Shown: piece by piece, positions 26,079 through 37,200 of the stretch
How the letters are laid out: each line of letters starts with the position of its first letter
How positions within the stretch are numbered: the stretch's first letter is position 1
Assembly: GCA_964034945.1 (NCBI GenBank)
Contig: OZ035961.1
Coordinates: 20,994,161 to 21,058,160, forward strand
DNA: 64,000 bases
Reading direction: 5' to 3'
Source of the DNA: Chrysopilus asiliformis
Taxonomy: Eukaryota; Arthropoda; Insecta; Diptera; Rhagionidae
Position numbers and translations under genes: made by a program
Notes under the pieces: model-generated
Database searches by the model: none
What the model saw: only the letters and a program-made list of their open reading frames with translations
Told to the model about the DNA's origin: nothing

Positions 26079-26189
26079 GACTTAAGTCACTATTTCAAAT
26101 TCTGGAAACTCCAAATATATAAAGAAGACAGTCTCGCTGTTTCCAGAATATATTTGGTGTTTCCAGAATTTGGAATAGTGACTTAAGTC
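26079..26189. repeat. Foldback repeat, 111 bp
   Basis: Arms of 42 bp (26079-26120 and 26148-26189) are complementary at about 40 positions. They start with the palindrome GACTTAAGTC and contain CCAAATTCTGGAAAC. A 27-bp loop lies between them. Confidence 0.8.
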
Positions 26190-26815
26190 TAAATTCACTT
26201 TAGCTGTTATTCCAAATGAATCTTGGAAATATCTTGACTTCAGCCGTTTGGTGCAGTAGCCTGTAACGGTCAAAAATGGTCATAGGAACTAAAAAATCAA
26301 AATAAATATTTATCTCGCTTTTATTTCTGATACACAGAACCCAAGAAATATTTTTTTTTTCCTTTTTAGTAATACATTTTTTTAAATAAAAGCTTTTTTT
26401 AATTGTTTTTTATTTTTTTTTCAAATAAAACAAAAATAAAATGCAAATTCTGAAGGTTTCAAAAATTAGAAATTGCGTCCCACTTATTCATGAGGATTGT
26501 CCCAAACACCGAACATGAATTTACGTAATTTAATTATTGCCAACATCAACATTATGATAATGAAGAATTATGAAAACCTCCATACCTATTTATATAAATT
26601 CATAAATTCGATTCGCAGAATTATCACCAATAGATAATATTGAATGTAGGCCGATTTTATTCATAAACCAAACCACAAAATTATAATATGAAAATATTTA
26701 TCATAACTAATAGATATTAGACCTACGTACTAAATATTATAACTATGGATATTATTTTAATTTCTTTTTAAAAAAAAAAATAAGCATACTAATAGTATTC
26801 CCTACGACTTTACAG

Positions 26816-29013
26816 GTTTGGCGGCGTCATGTGAAACGTTGCTGCTATCCGAGATGTCGGTGGCACGGGCCTATCCCACGATAATAAATAACGGCCAGAT
26901 GCACACGGGCACCTTGTCCAGTATCACCAACGATCACAACGGGACGAGGGAAATCAGTTATAAATTTTATGTACCGCGAAACGTAGCCATTGTAAATGCC
27001 TGTATTAAATTGAAGACCCCCTGCCCGATGTGTCCGGATATCTCATTTTATGTACAGGCGAACGCACTACCGAGCGAAAATAATTACATCCATCATGCGA
27101 TTATATCGCCGAATCAGACAGGACCAGGATCCGGAACTGGAACAGGACCATTGCCGACCGCTGCTGCGGGTGGTTGTGGTGGTGGCGAAGTGTCATTCGA
27201 ATTTTATGTTCAATCGGGTACATGGCATTTTATCGACTTGGAATTTGTCAAGGAAGACAGCAGTTCGAAAGGCACCACGGATCCCACGGGAACGGAGCAG
27301 GAGAATGTCACGAATCCATTAAACGGTACAACATACGAGATTGATTTCACGCTGCAGGTGGATTATCGTGTCGAAGAGGAAGTCACCGATGTAGTGGAGG
27401 CGGATAAGCCAACATTATTCAGGGACATTGAATTCTATCCGCTCCTGCGACAAACCTACCGGGAATTCTTCATGTTCGACTATGATCTGCTGCCCGACGT
27501 GAATGGCACGGTGCCGACTTTTTTGAATTTGACATGCGGAACTCCTGTGGGTTTCCGATTCGACGTTGGAGATGTCTACGATATTGGAGGGACACTTAGT
27601 TTCGCTGTGGCCATGAAACAGGACATCAAAGGCAATGAAGTCGACGCACCGCACAGTGGCGGAGCATTGGCCGAGAAACTTGTCGACAAGAAAATATCTG
27701 ATGATGGCGAAAAGTCGCCACGGGGAAATCAAACGATTGTCGTTTGCATGCGATTGGGTGAACCGGGAATACCGTCCTTACCGGATCGATGTAAATACGG
27801 GGATAAAATTCTGCCTGCTTCAAGTGTGGTCAACAACTCGGACGCAGACACCAGCACCGGTTTGATTCACGTGCCATTCCCGGAAAGCGGCCAATGGTAC
27901 ATCACAATGGCAGTATTTTGTCCCGGTCCGGATACCACAGCCCGAGTAACCATCATCGACAGCGTTAAGGACTTCATCAGGAAGTACTCAAAGCAACTCG
28001 AAGACATGCGAGCTCCCTGCTCCTGTGCGAATTCCTCGCTAGTGTACAAGACCTGCATTGAGGATCGCAAATGCCTGCAGCAGATGAACGAAACGGAAAC
28101 GCTGAAGGTCAAGGAGTGTCTAATGGACTCCAAATGCACCCACAACTACGTCGACATGACGAAGAAATTCGAAGTTCACCACAAATACGCAACGGAGCAA
28201 AGTTTCCAAATGGAGAACTGCACTTCGTCTGTGGTGTTTACAATTTCCTCGAGTCCTTGCGTGGCCGGCAGATGTGGTCGGTATGGACGTTGCTATCACT
28301 ACATGTCTGGAGGATTCGTCTTCTCGACTTGCCTCTGCATTAAAGGCTACCGCGGTTGGGACTGCACAGAAGATTCTCAAGTGCCGACCAGTATTTCGAT
28401 CCTGATTGCATCCCTGATGCTGACACTAAGTAATTTGCTGTTCATTCCTAGTATTTACTTCGCGATCCGTCGAAGATACTACACCGAATCTGCGATCTAC
28501 TTCTTTGCGATGTTCTTCTCGATCTTCTACCATGCGTGTGACTCGGGCGAGGACGAGTACAGCTTCTGTCTGGTCAAGATTGGCGTTCTGCAATTCTGTG
28601 ATTTCTACTGCGGCCTGCTAGCCATTTGGGTCACACTAATCGCAATGGCTCACATCCGACAGCAATTCGTATCCTTGCTGCATATGTTTGGTGCTATACT
28701 GCTAGCCTTTGGAACGGAGCTCAACAAGCAGTCACTGTGGGTGTTTCTGGCGCCAGCATTAACTGGCATTTGCCTGATTTCGGTGAGTTGGGGGATGCGA
28801 TGCCGGAAGACAAGGAAAATTTTCCCGGCGCGCAAATACCTAACGATTTACATGCCAATCGGCACCGTTCTCGTAATGGTCGGACTGGTTTGCTATGCGT
28901 TCCTACAGACGAAACAAAACTACCATATTGTCCACTCAGTTTGGCACATGGTAATGGCATTAAGTATTCTGTGTTTGCTACCAAATCGTAACTCCTTCCT
29001 TCCAAAGTGCTAG
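26816..29013 (+). CDS. TMEM8: TMEM8/PGAP6-family protein, exon 4 (main exon)
   Basis: Last and largest exon; it completes a predicted 927-residue protein (exons 334+112+140+2198 nt). It begins G-LAASCETLLLSEM in phase 1. The extracellular part runs to about residue 675, with many NxT/S sites and a Gly/Pro-rich insert near 296-320. An EGF-like module (CVAGRCGRYGRC...CLCIKGYRGWDC) is at about 676-712. Seven membrane helices follow (about 719-918). CREST-type residues are visible: Ser734, FYHACD with His768 and Asp771, Asp791 in QFCDF, and HSVWH with His902 and His906. This set is expected for PGAP6, a GPI-specific phospholipase A2 that sheds GPI-anchored proteins at the cell surface. Activity is inferred, not shown. 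The family assignment is firm; orthology to TMEM8A or TMEM8B is not decided. Confidence 0.93.
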
Positions 29014-29800
29014 CATCCGGTTTTAACTAGGCAATTTCTCCTCCTCGAACAGGAGTTCTACATGTAATTTTTTATATAGAGTATATTAATTGAAACCAAA
29101 AAAAAAAGACACTAGGCTAAACATTATAGAGAAAAGATGAATTATAAATTTTTCGTATTATATGACTCATAATGATGACAAACGCATTGCTCAACTCACT
29201 ATTAGAAACACTATGAAAAAAAAGTATGAAAAAGTTTAAATTTTAAAAAAAGAAGAAGAAGATATAAAACACATTCACAGAGCCTTACTAGTAAATTAAT
29301 TGAAATTATACCTAATAAACTATATAGGATGAAAGATACACACAAAGTAAAGAAAAACCAAACAAGAAAACATCGCTTTTAATCGACTTGAAAATATAAA
29401 TTGACTAAAATGTAATTCTAAGAATATTTAGCTAAAAAATTTATTACAAAATAGTTAAACCGAAATATTTTCCATAGCAATTTTAGTTTATTTTGATGCG
29501 GTTTTTGTTATTATTAGAATTTTTTCTATTTTATAAAGATTTCACCATACAAAGGGTCGAAATATGATTTTTTTCTAGAATTTTCATAATAATTTTGATA
29601 ATTTTCCTTGAAATTTTCTTCAAAATTGTTAAAATCAGAATATGAAATTTTCTTTTCCCTGTGGACTTTGATACGCTTCAAAGAATTAACAATAATGTTC
29701 TGATGGTAATGGTCGGTTGAATACTGTAATGGTTTGGAATCTAAAATAATTCGAAAAACAAAGATCACATGGAGTGTCTGTCAAGATACGAAAAGGCAAG
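29014..29800 (+). other. Probable 3' UTR of TMEM8-family gene
   Basis: After the TAG at 29011-29013 the sequence becomes A-rich on the + strand and non-coding. An AATAAA lies at 29314-29319, but in this base composition it is weak evidence. The true cleavage site is not determined; a similar A-rich stretch resumes at about 32880-33830. Confidence 0.45.
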
Positions 29801-29868
29801 AGAAAATTTGAGTTTCTGTAGATGCAGCAGAGACGCAAGTAGAGTCCGACCCATTAATAGGCTTATGT

Positions 29869-30517
29869 CTGGAGCCCAATGAACGCAACGCGAACGCAGA
29901 AACTGTCACTTACAAGTTTGTTCCATAGAAATCATTTGAAGTGAGCACAGTGAACGCATTGAACGCACCTAAAACGCAAAAGTTTGCAAACTTCTAACTT
30001 TGCCGCAGAATTCTGCGGTGACAGTTCATAAAGCCTAAACCCCAATTACGCGTTCGTGCGTGCGGCATGATTTTGTTCTGGCATCTAGTAGTTGTCACCG
30101 CGTCTAAAAGTAGAAACTGAGCCTACTCTACGCGGCACGGACGCGGCAACGCGTCTGAGCAACGCGCAATTATAAATTTACTCATTTAAATGCGTAATTT
30201 TAACCTTCACCGCGTGGGTGCCGCACGCACGAACGCGTAATTGGGGTTTAAGCTTAAAGTGAGGTTGGGGAAATGTCGTTCGAGGAAAAATTAATAGCCT
30301 TGCTGCAATAACATACAAATAACAAAGATAAAGACCAACAAAGCAAATTATCGCTTCAAAATTATCAATTTTTGTAATTTTGCCAATTTTATACCACTTT
30401 ATATTATGTCACTTGTACTACTTCAAGAGATGCCATTGGGCTCTGCCGCTGAAATCTTGCGCTGCATGACAGTTTCTGCGTTTTAGTTGCGTTCGCGTTG
30501 CGTTCATTGGGCTCCAG
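29869..30517. repeat. Outer MITE containing a second MITE
   Basis: A perfect 30-bp inverted repeat (CTGGAGCCCAATGAACGCAA at its left start) is at 29869-29898 and 30488-30517. It continues into GAAACTGTCA on both sides with a short indel. Inside, the 16-bp palindrome CCGCAGAATTCTGCGG is at 30003-30018, and an independent MITE occupies 30031-30255. Confidence 0.8.
30031..30255. repeat. Inner MITE, 225 bp
   Basis: Inverted repeats of 37 bp with one mismatch (core CCCCAATTACGCGTTCGTGC) lie at 30031-30067 and 30219-30255. The element is nested inside the outer MITE 29869-30517, which makes it the younger insertion. Confidence 0.8.
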
Positions 30518-30970
30518 AGGTTAAACTTCGGCTTTGGCTACTTTCGGCTAAAAATCACACCTTCGGCGATAGTTAAACTATTAGTTTTTTTATATTCCTC
30601 GAATAAAGGTTAATCGACATTCAAATAAAATTTCAATAGTTTTTTTTAGTAAAATTGAAACTGCAAGGACAAGCTGCAATAGATCATCAAAATACAACTA
30701 ATTACAGCAATTTGTTGTGTTTTGCAGAGGGATCACAAAGATTTTATTCTTCACGCTGTGCTTCACTGGTTTTTTAGGCGCGAAAATTCGATTTTTTTCG
30801 AAGCAAAGTGAATTTTTATTACCTGTTCATTTTTCTTTGTTTTAAACTTAAATACCTATTATGTTTTTGAAATAAAGACTACTTACAAGCATTTAAAAAA
30901 AATAGCCTGATATCTTTTCGGGTCAGCCCCAAATAACCATGCAAAAAATAGCGTTTTTGGTGCCACTGGT

Positions 30971-31284
30971 TTAACTTTTGAACCCGTGTAGTTTTCACTT
31001 TGGTTGAGGACTGTTTGGAAGGGGCACAGTCCCTAGTTTCATCCATTGATGGATTCAAGAGCCACCGAATTGCAGGGGGATGGTGAGGGGTTAACGAACT
31101 TTCTCGTGGGCACAACTTCCATTTATGCAATGATTTCTGTGAAAAGTCACGAGAAAGTTCGTTTACCCCTCACCATCCCCCTGCAATTCGGTGACTCTTG
31201 AAGCCATATATGGATGAAACTAGAGACTGTGCCCTTTCCAAAAAGTCCTCAACCAAAGTGAAAACTTCACTGATTCAAAAGTTA
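30971..31284. repeat. Long foldback element, 314 bp
   Basis: The left arm (30971-31108) and right arm (31148-31284) are inverted copies of about 138 bp with a few differences. Shared blocks are CACGAGAAAGTTCG, CCATCCCCCTGCAATTCGGT and GTCCTCAACCAAAGTGAAAA. A 39-bp spacer separates them. The open frame crossing it is a by-product of the repeat. Confidence 0.8.
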
Positions 31285-31506
31285 GTTTAGAGGCAAAATC
31301 GTGCATCGTTCTTTAGGCTTGTTGTCCTGGTATTTTAAGCATTTTAAGTCCATTGCAAATAAGGTGAAATCACGTCCCGGAATAGCAGGGACAGCTCTGG
31401 ATTTAAGTTTGTGGTTCGGAAACTAAATTTTTGTTCCGAATTTTTCAAATTAGTGTAATATTTTTTCAAACACTAGAAATAACGATCCCTAATACGCAAA
31501 ACATAT

Positions 31507-31742
31507 ACACCCATACCTCGATATACGGCCCCACGTTTTACGGCCTTCCGCTTTTTGTATTGCGTCTCAGTTTTGAAATACGTTGCACATTGATTCGATA
31601 AACGGTCAAAAGTCGGACAATATTACATTCAAATGCACTGCGATCAATAAATGCAATACTTTCCTAAAAGAATGTTCCGGTGTTTCGATATACGGCCTAC
31701 ATTTTTGGAACCAATCTCGGCCGTATATCGAGGTATGGGTGT
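31507..31742. mobile_element. pogo/Tigger-type MITE, 236 bp
   Basis: A perfect 24-bp inverted repeat (ACACCCATACCTCGATATAC at its left start), with TA just outside or at the edge, lies at 31507-31530 and 31719-31742. The CATACCTCG core recalls the Tigger terminal repeat. No transposase is present. Confidence 0.65.
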
Positions 31743-31799
31743 ACTCTATTTCGACTCGAGGTAGCTCCAAAATACATTTTTTTTCGCCTGCGGCACGTT

Positions 31800-34413
31800 T
31801 TTTCAACGATTTTCCACAAAATATGTATTAGCTCAAAAAAAATGAGGTGCATTCCTCTTTATTGCTATTTTTAGTTACAATTCTTGTTGCGATTATTTCA
31901 AAAAAGTACAGAGCGCAAAATTTTAAGCTAATTTTTACTTGGGACAGTGTAATTATTGATTTAAATAATTGCGCCGCATTCTTTTTCAATAATTTCGCCT
32001 GCGGCGCATATTAATGGCTTTTTTTGCTGGTTTTAATTTAAATAAAGTTTTATTTTCCATACACAACTTGTTGCTCATCTTGTCCGAATTGACCCCAAAA
32101 AAGGTGTGGTCATAAAATAACTTTTGTGGGTGCCAAACCCTCCCCCCTTCCCCCCTTCACCCTTCCCCCCTCCCCCACAAAAAAATGGAAAAATTTCTGC
32201 GGACGTCCATGCTTATGATCCACTGCGTTGAACGAAAGTAACAAGACTGCCGGCTTTTTTTAAATGCCAATTTTCTATTTTGCGACACCATTATGCCATT
32301 CAACCGAATCTTCGCGAAAGTCTTATTTTTACAAAACCAAAATTTTAATTCAAATAAATCTATATAAAAAACATCTTTAATAAATTAATTTTCGTGGAAT
32401 TTAGTAAATTTTTATTGTAAATTAATTTTTTGCTATTTATGTTGTTATAGAAAATTTACCTTTAGGTCCACCTGTTATAATTCCTTGTTTTAATAATTTT
32501 TTTATAATGATAGTTTAGTTTATTATAAAATTTTAAATAAATCAATCTGTTGTAAAAAATCCCTAATCGGAATTGAACATCGGAAAATGTACCCAAAAAT
32601 GGTTATTAAAATCATTTTAAACATTCTTTTTAATTTATTTTTTTTTGCTCCTACGAAATTTGAAACTATTTTAGTTCTTAAGCAAACATTTCCAAAAAAA
32701 AAAAACAGTTTAAACAAAAAAAAAGACATTTAATCTTTAAACTTAAAATACACAATCATCCATTTCTATACTTTCGTGCAAAGTTATATTCAACAAAATA
32801 ATTTTGTGATTTGAAAATCTCTCGAAAACAATTTTTCCTTGTAACTAAAATTAACAAATTATACTTGAATATGTATTTTTAAAAAAATCGATTGTTTCGG
32901 AGTGGTCTAAAAGACCGAGATTAAAATATTTTAATGTTATCTTTAGTGAAAAACAATTGTTTCAAATGATATTCAAAATTCTTTTACAAACTCTGTTCAA
33001 TAAATTTGCTCAAAATAAAAGAAACTTTAAACAAAAATATGAAAATTCATCAGATTAGTGGTGCTTGTAGATTTAATAATATAAGAGTGGGCAAATTAAA
33101 AAAAATGAGTTAAATATGACGACGGTGCCAGCACACCTGCATTAAAATAAATAGATACAGTACCGTATCCCCGTCAAAGAAAAAAAACATTTCTAAATAA
33201 GCTCCAAACTTATGCTTGCAGACTAAATAAAATATTTACACAAACTACTCCTAATTAAGTAAGAAAATAGATTAAAAATAAATACAGAATAAAAGAGAAA
33301 TTTGTAAAATATACTTTAGATAACTAACAAATCTGTCTCTATTTTGGTAACGAGAATTTCCTCCCCTTTTAAAAATGCAAAACTATTATATACTATATAG
33401 AAGAAAACCTAGTAAATATAGACCTACATACATACAAAAACTCACATAAAACCGTAACTGAAACAATATTAATGAAATGTAAATTTTAATAACAAACGGA
33501 TCCTATCCGATGACTAAATATTTTGGTGTCCTGGCACTCTGTGTATTTTTAATGTATTGTAAAAGGAAAAAAAACATAAAAAAATAATAAAAGAAATAAC
33601 GATTAAACTACACTAAAAATTAATGAAAATTTAAAATAAAGACATGAGTAAACACAAAAAAAAATTTATTCAAACTGAAAGTATATTTAGTGATAAATAA
33701 ATAATTGAGTAAATTCAAGACAAACCAAAAAACGAAAAATGATGCACTTTTGATGTAATAAATTATTTGTTATTTCGTACACCAAATATATACATAAAAA
33801 AAAAGATTGTTGTTTGATTTTTATAAAAGATTTATTACAAATTATTTTTATAAAAGTTTTATTACAAATTATTTATATAAAATATTTATTATTTTTATTT
33901 AAATTGGTACCTATTTTTATTTCTTTAAAAAATATATCCAAAAATGTGACAATAATGGTAAAAGGAACATATGATTGGACTGTAGTTTAGTTTTGAAGAT
34001 TCTAATGGAAACAGTTAAAATTCGAGGGCTCAAGGAATCAATAAAGCCGCAAATACATTATGTGCCGTTTCAAAAACAAATGGTCCTGCAGGAAATATCA
34101 TTTTTTTAATTGGGAACAAGCTCAGCTTGAAGAATTTAATTTTTTTTTACATTACATCGTTTGGTGCAGAGATGCAAACCGATTTTTTTAACGATCATGA
34201 TTTGCCTGTTGTTATTAGTAGAAAAAACCACTGAAATTTGAATGAACCAAAACCAAATCATAAACCGAACAACTCTGAAAAAAAATGTCTGAGCCGAAGT
34301 ATAAACCGAACTACTCTGGAAAAAGATGGCCGAATCGAACCAAAACCAAACCAGATTTAGAAAAAAGGTGGCCGAACCGAACCAAACAAATTTTGTAACC
34401 AAACAAAAAACCA
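31800..34413. other. AT-rich intergenic stretch, no gene
   Basis: It contains a GCGGCGCAT hairpin motif (about 31970-32010), a pyrimidine-rich tract (32130-32180), a very A-rich block (32880-33830) resembling a + strand 3' UTR, and degenerate ACCGAACCAAA repeats (34220-34400). I see no exon. Confidence 0.6.
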
Positions 34414-34869
34414 GGGGGCCTATTATGGAATACGGTCGTAATCGTAACGATCGGGATTTTTCTGTTGTTAGTGGAAAACACTAAAACCAACACAAAAGTT
34501 CCGATCGTTCCCAGTATTCCATAATATTATCACCCTCGGCGCTACAGCTCTCAAGAAACCGTGGACCTCCTCAATTGAGGTTTCATAACAATTTCTTCCC
34601 TGCTTTGCACCTATAGCTTTATATGGATTGCGAACCATGGATAAATTACAACATTTGTAAGGTTTTTTACGTTGCAACCCATCAACAGCAGAGGCCGTGA
34701 TAGTAATCTAGAAAGATGATGTCGTTAAACCAAACGGCAACTATCACTACGCATTTAGTAAAGCAGGTTGAGTGGACTTGAATCACAGCGTACCACAGTC
34801 GGGAATTGAACCATCGACCTCCGGAATACTTTACCACTTGGACTACGCTGGACTCCATAATAGGCCCCC
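34414..34869 (-). mobile_element. TIR element carrying a tRNA-derived SINE-like body
   Basis: The ends GGGGGCCTATTATGGA (34414-34429) and its exact complement (34854-34869) form inverted repeats. On the minus strand, next to the right end, is a tRNA-like head: box A TAGTCCAAGTGGT (34833-34845) and box B GGTTCAATTCC (34802-34812), spaced as in a tRNA. A body follows and shares blocks with 20240-20404. It could be a SINE trapped between two halves of a MITE, or a composite element. It is not a functional tRNA, because no acceptor stem is visible. Confidence 0.55.
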
Positions 34870-35025
34870 AGAAAAAAAATTTTGTGCTTCGGTTCGAGTC
34901 AAATTTTTATTATCTCCTATTTTCGAGCAGATTTAGAGTCCAGCACTTTTTTTTTGTGTTAATCTAGTACCAAAAAACATTTCCACGTATCCTCAACCAG
35001 TCTTGTGTAAGAACCAAAATCATTA

Positions 35026-35176
35026 ACACCGTGTCTTCACTTGGGATTTTTCATCGCAGAGATTTTTGATTGACCAATCAGAGCTCGAATTGATGACGAT
35101 ATCGCCGTCAACTCGGGCTTTGATTGGTCAATCATAAAATCTCTGTAATGAAAAATCCCAAGTGAAGACACGGTGT
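35026..35176. repeat. Near-palindromic MITE, 151 bp
   Basis: The end ACACCGTGTCTTCACTTGGG and its complement lie at the two edges. Arms of about 55 bp include GATTGACCAATCA facing TGATTGGTCAATC. Confidence 0.8.
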
Positions 35177-35879
35177 AAGCCATTAAAAATTAGGTAAACC
35201 AAAACCAGAATCAAAATTAAATGTTTTGAAATTTCAGAAACTAAAACCGGGTTTTTGAAATTTTAGAAAATAAAACAAAAAACAAGAACCAAATTTTGAA
35301 ATTTTAGGAACTAAAACAGAAATCTAATTCATCCTTCAAGCAAAACCGAACCACAGTCAAAAAAAAAATGGTTTGCTTCTCTAGTCGGTTCGCTCGCTAA
35401 ATCAAGTTAGCAGTCGCTAAAAATTTCGTGAAACTCATCATTAGAGTATTAATTGTCCGAAGATCCCATCTTACCCATTTCTTGGCACGACCAGAAATAG
35501 ACGTAGTTTTTTGGTGAGCTATTGCGCCGTATGCATAAAAATGAGCATATGCTTATATTCTATTTTTTTGGTGCAAATTCTACAATAGTTATGTAAGTAA
35601 ATTATTCACTTCGAAAGCAAATGTTGTTTCCTAAATGTTAAGCCGATATATTTGCCCATTTTTATTCAAACTTGAAAATTTGCTAGATTTTTATTCATAC
35701 GACCCAGTGATTTCTGAGTACAAAAAAAATTGACAAATGCTCCTTTTGTTTAAGACATGCTTGAAGTACTAAGAAAGAAATGGGCTACAGTATTATTCTT
35801 TACATTTACATAAAATATATGAAGATTTAACCTCCATAACAATTGAAGCAAAAATATAACTAGGAAAATACGAAAAATA

Positions 35880-36275
35880 TCACCGCACATTGCCAGGTCC
35901 ATAGCGAATCTCCCTCTCGAATTGTTCCGCATTTAAAGTCCCATCAATTGCGTGGCAATCTTTATTAAAAACGCTGTACGCGCTGATTTCCGTCTTGGAC
36001 TTCGGGCCAGTCCTCGTATTAAAGTAAATCCCAAAAAGTGCAGAGAAGAGTAGGTAAACTATCCCGAACTTCAATTCAATGGCAATCGCATAACATGTCG
36101 CCCAGAATAAAAAGTAAATCGCCAATAGAAAATACCGCATACACTTTGACTCTGTGGAGTCTTCCTTTGGCTGTGCCTGGAGCTCCTCGTCCGCCAGCGA
36201 CTCTTCACTCTCAGAAATGGGGCCACGTTCAGGTAACTCCTCCATAATAGGATCCATAATCTTCTCCTTGGCTAA
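35880..36275 (-). CDS. SAYSD1: SAYSD1 homologue, exon 2
   Basis: Second and last coding exon of a 177-aa protein; it enters in phase 0 after TCTTGTAG and encodes residues 47-177. An acidic linker (ERGPISESEESLADEELQ) is followed by two hydrophobic segments at about 94-112 and 116-132. The family signature SAYSVFN is at 144-150, and CHAIDGTLNAEQFEREIR is the conserved C-terminal block. SAYSD1 is an ER membrane protein reported to recognise UFMylated ribosomes at stalled translocons and to help clear the trapped chain. Length (human about 183 aa) and layout match the family. It lies convergent to the TMEM8 gene and downstream of the sima locus on the same strand. Confidence 0.93.
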   Translation of the reverse strand, partial: LAKEKIMDPIMEELPERGPISESEESLADEELQAQPKEDSTESKCMRYFLLAIYFLFWATCYAIAIELKFGIVYLLFSALFGIYFNTRTGPKSKTEISAYSVFNKDCHAIDGTLNAEQFEREIRYGPGNVR

Positions 36276-36333
36276 CTACAAGATTTCATAAGAAATTAGA
36301 AATGAATTAGAAAAAAAATCACAAAATAGAAAC
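36276..36333 (-). other. 58-nt intron of SAYSD1 homologue
   Basis: Phase-0 mini-intron with an unusual donor GCG|GTTTCT and a good acceptor TCTTGTAG. The size is typical of short fly introns. The donor is weak but is the only phase-0 GT that joins the two conserved halves. Confidence 0.7.
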
Positions 36334-36471
36334 CGCTGTCGTGTCAATAATGCAATCATCTTCGTTCGGTCTCGACTTAAAAGGCAGCATTTTGAAGAAT
36401 TTCGCCTTGATCTTTGAGAATGTTTCCGTTCGACGTTTCCGGATCCTGTACGCCTCTAATTTCGAATCCAT
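36334..36471 (-). CDS. SAYSD1: SAYSD1 homologue, exon 1
   Basis: Encodes the first 46 residues, starting MDSKLEAYRIRKRR and ending DDCIIDTTA. The M-x-x-(K/R)-L-x-x-(Y/F)-R-x-x-(K/R)-(K/R)-(K/R) start resembles the conserved N-terminus of SAYSD1 proteins, as remembered from the vertebrate sequence. This is why I extend the gene upstream of the ATG at 36257. The frame is open and joins exon 2 in phase 0. An alternative model would start translation at 36257 inside exon 2 and give a 125-aa protein lacking the basic N-terminus. Confidence 0.85.
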
Positions 36472-36939
36472 CTACGTTGCTTAGGCATTGAAACTGCACT
36501 TCCGAATCGATTAAATAAAATAACACCTGAGCGGCCTGGATTTTTCTGTTGACATGTTTGTTTTGTGAAGAACTGACAGCTAACAGAACCGATAAGCTTT
36601 AAAGCTGTAAAAGCACTAGTGAATATCAAACTGTTGGAGAAAAGTGCCATCAGCTGAAAATTATAATGTTCTATGTTGAATCTAGAATGATATGAATCCA
36701 AATTGGATAGTCTAGAAAATTTCACATTAAAATTTCGCATTTTCGATCCCCCCCAACCCCTCTCGTCTTGCTTTTCCAAGATTTTTGTATAGGATTTTAC
36801 CGGCAGCGTTACACAACCGAATAACGTCTCCCTAAAATTCTAAACACATTTTATCTTTATAAATATTTCAATATGACTCACCTTTTTCGAGAAAAGTGCA
36901 AAAAAACTATTTAGTTTGATAGAGGAGATGGGAAGGAAT

Positions 36940-37200
36940 GGTCCAATCTTGATGTTCATGAACTTAGCTTAGCCATTTACGAGAAACCTAACTATACAAA
37001 GTTTGAAGTCTCTAGTCAATAATTTCGAAAGTTATGAGATTCACGGACAGACGGACAAATGGACAGACGGATAGACAGACAGACAGACGGACATGCATGC
37101 AAAATCAAAATCTTTTATCCTACCTAACACCATGCTGTAGTTAATTTTTGTATCCGATGATTGGTTCGATGCGTTACAAACGGTATACTAAATCCAGTAT
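36940..37200. repeat. Dispersed repeat copy
   Basis: It contains the ACGGACAGACGGACAAATGG array, GACAGACAGACGGACATGCA and the end GCGTTACAAACGGTATACTA. It is related to 54300-54480 and, inverted, to 9400-9500 and 14470-14620. Confidence 0.55.

Larger units (their letters stand above)
21001..26815 (+). other. Intron 3 of TMEM8-family gene (5.8 kb)
   Basis: GTAAAA donor and CTTTACAG acceptor. It contains a Helitron-like element (21664-22144), a second Helitron-family stretch (about 24870-26010) interrupted by a MITE (24987-25258) and bearing a tandem array, and a foldback (26079-26189). The part at 22700-24500 is less repetitive, with no feature I recognise. The stretch at 21290-21640 is a degenerate TTTGTT/AACAAA-rich array. 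Confidence 0.75.

Noticed and set aside
27415..29005. Several antisense and shifted frames of 60-120 codons
   Set aside because: They overlap the well-supported TMEM8 exon 4 and exist only because of its low AT content.
30879..31130. 83-codon minus-strand frame
   Set aside because: Lies across one arm of the 30971-31284 foldback; no protein-like conservation.
34799..34853. tRNA-like sequence with box A and box B
   Set aside because: No acceptor or anticodon stem can be folded convincingly; it sits in a mobile element and fits a SINE head.
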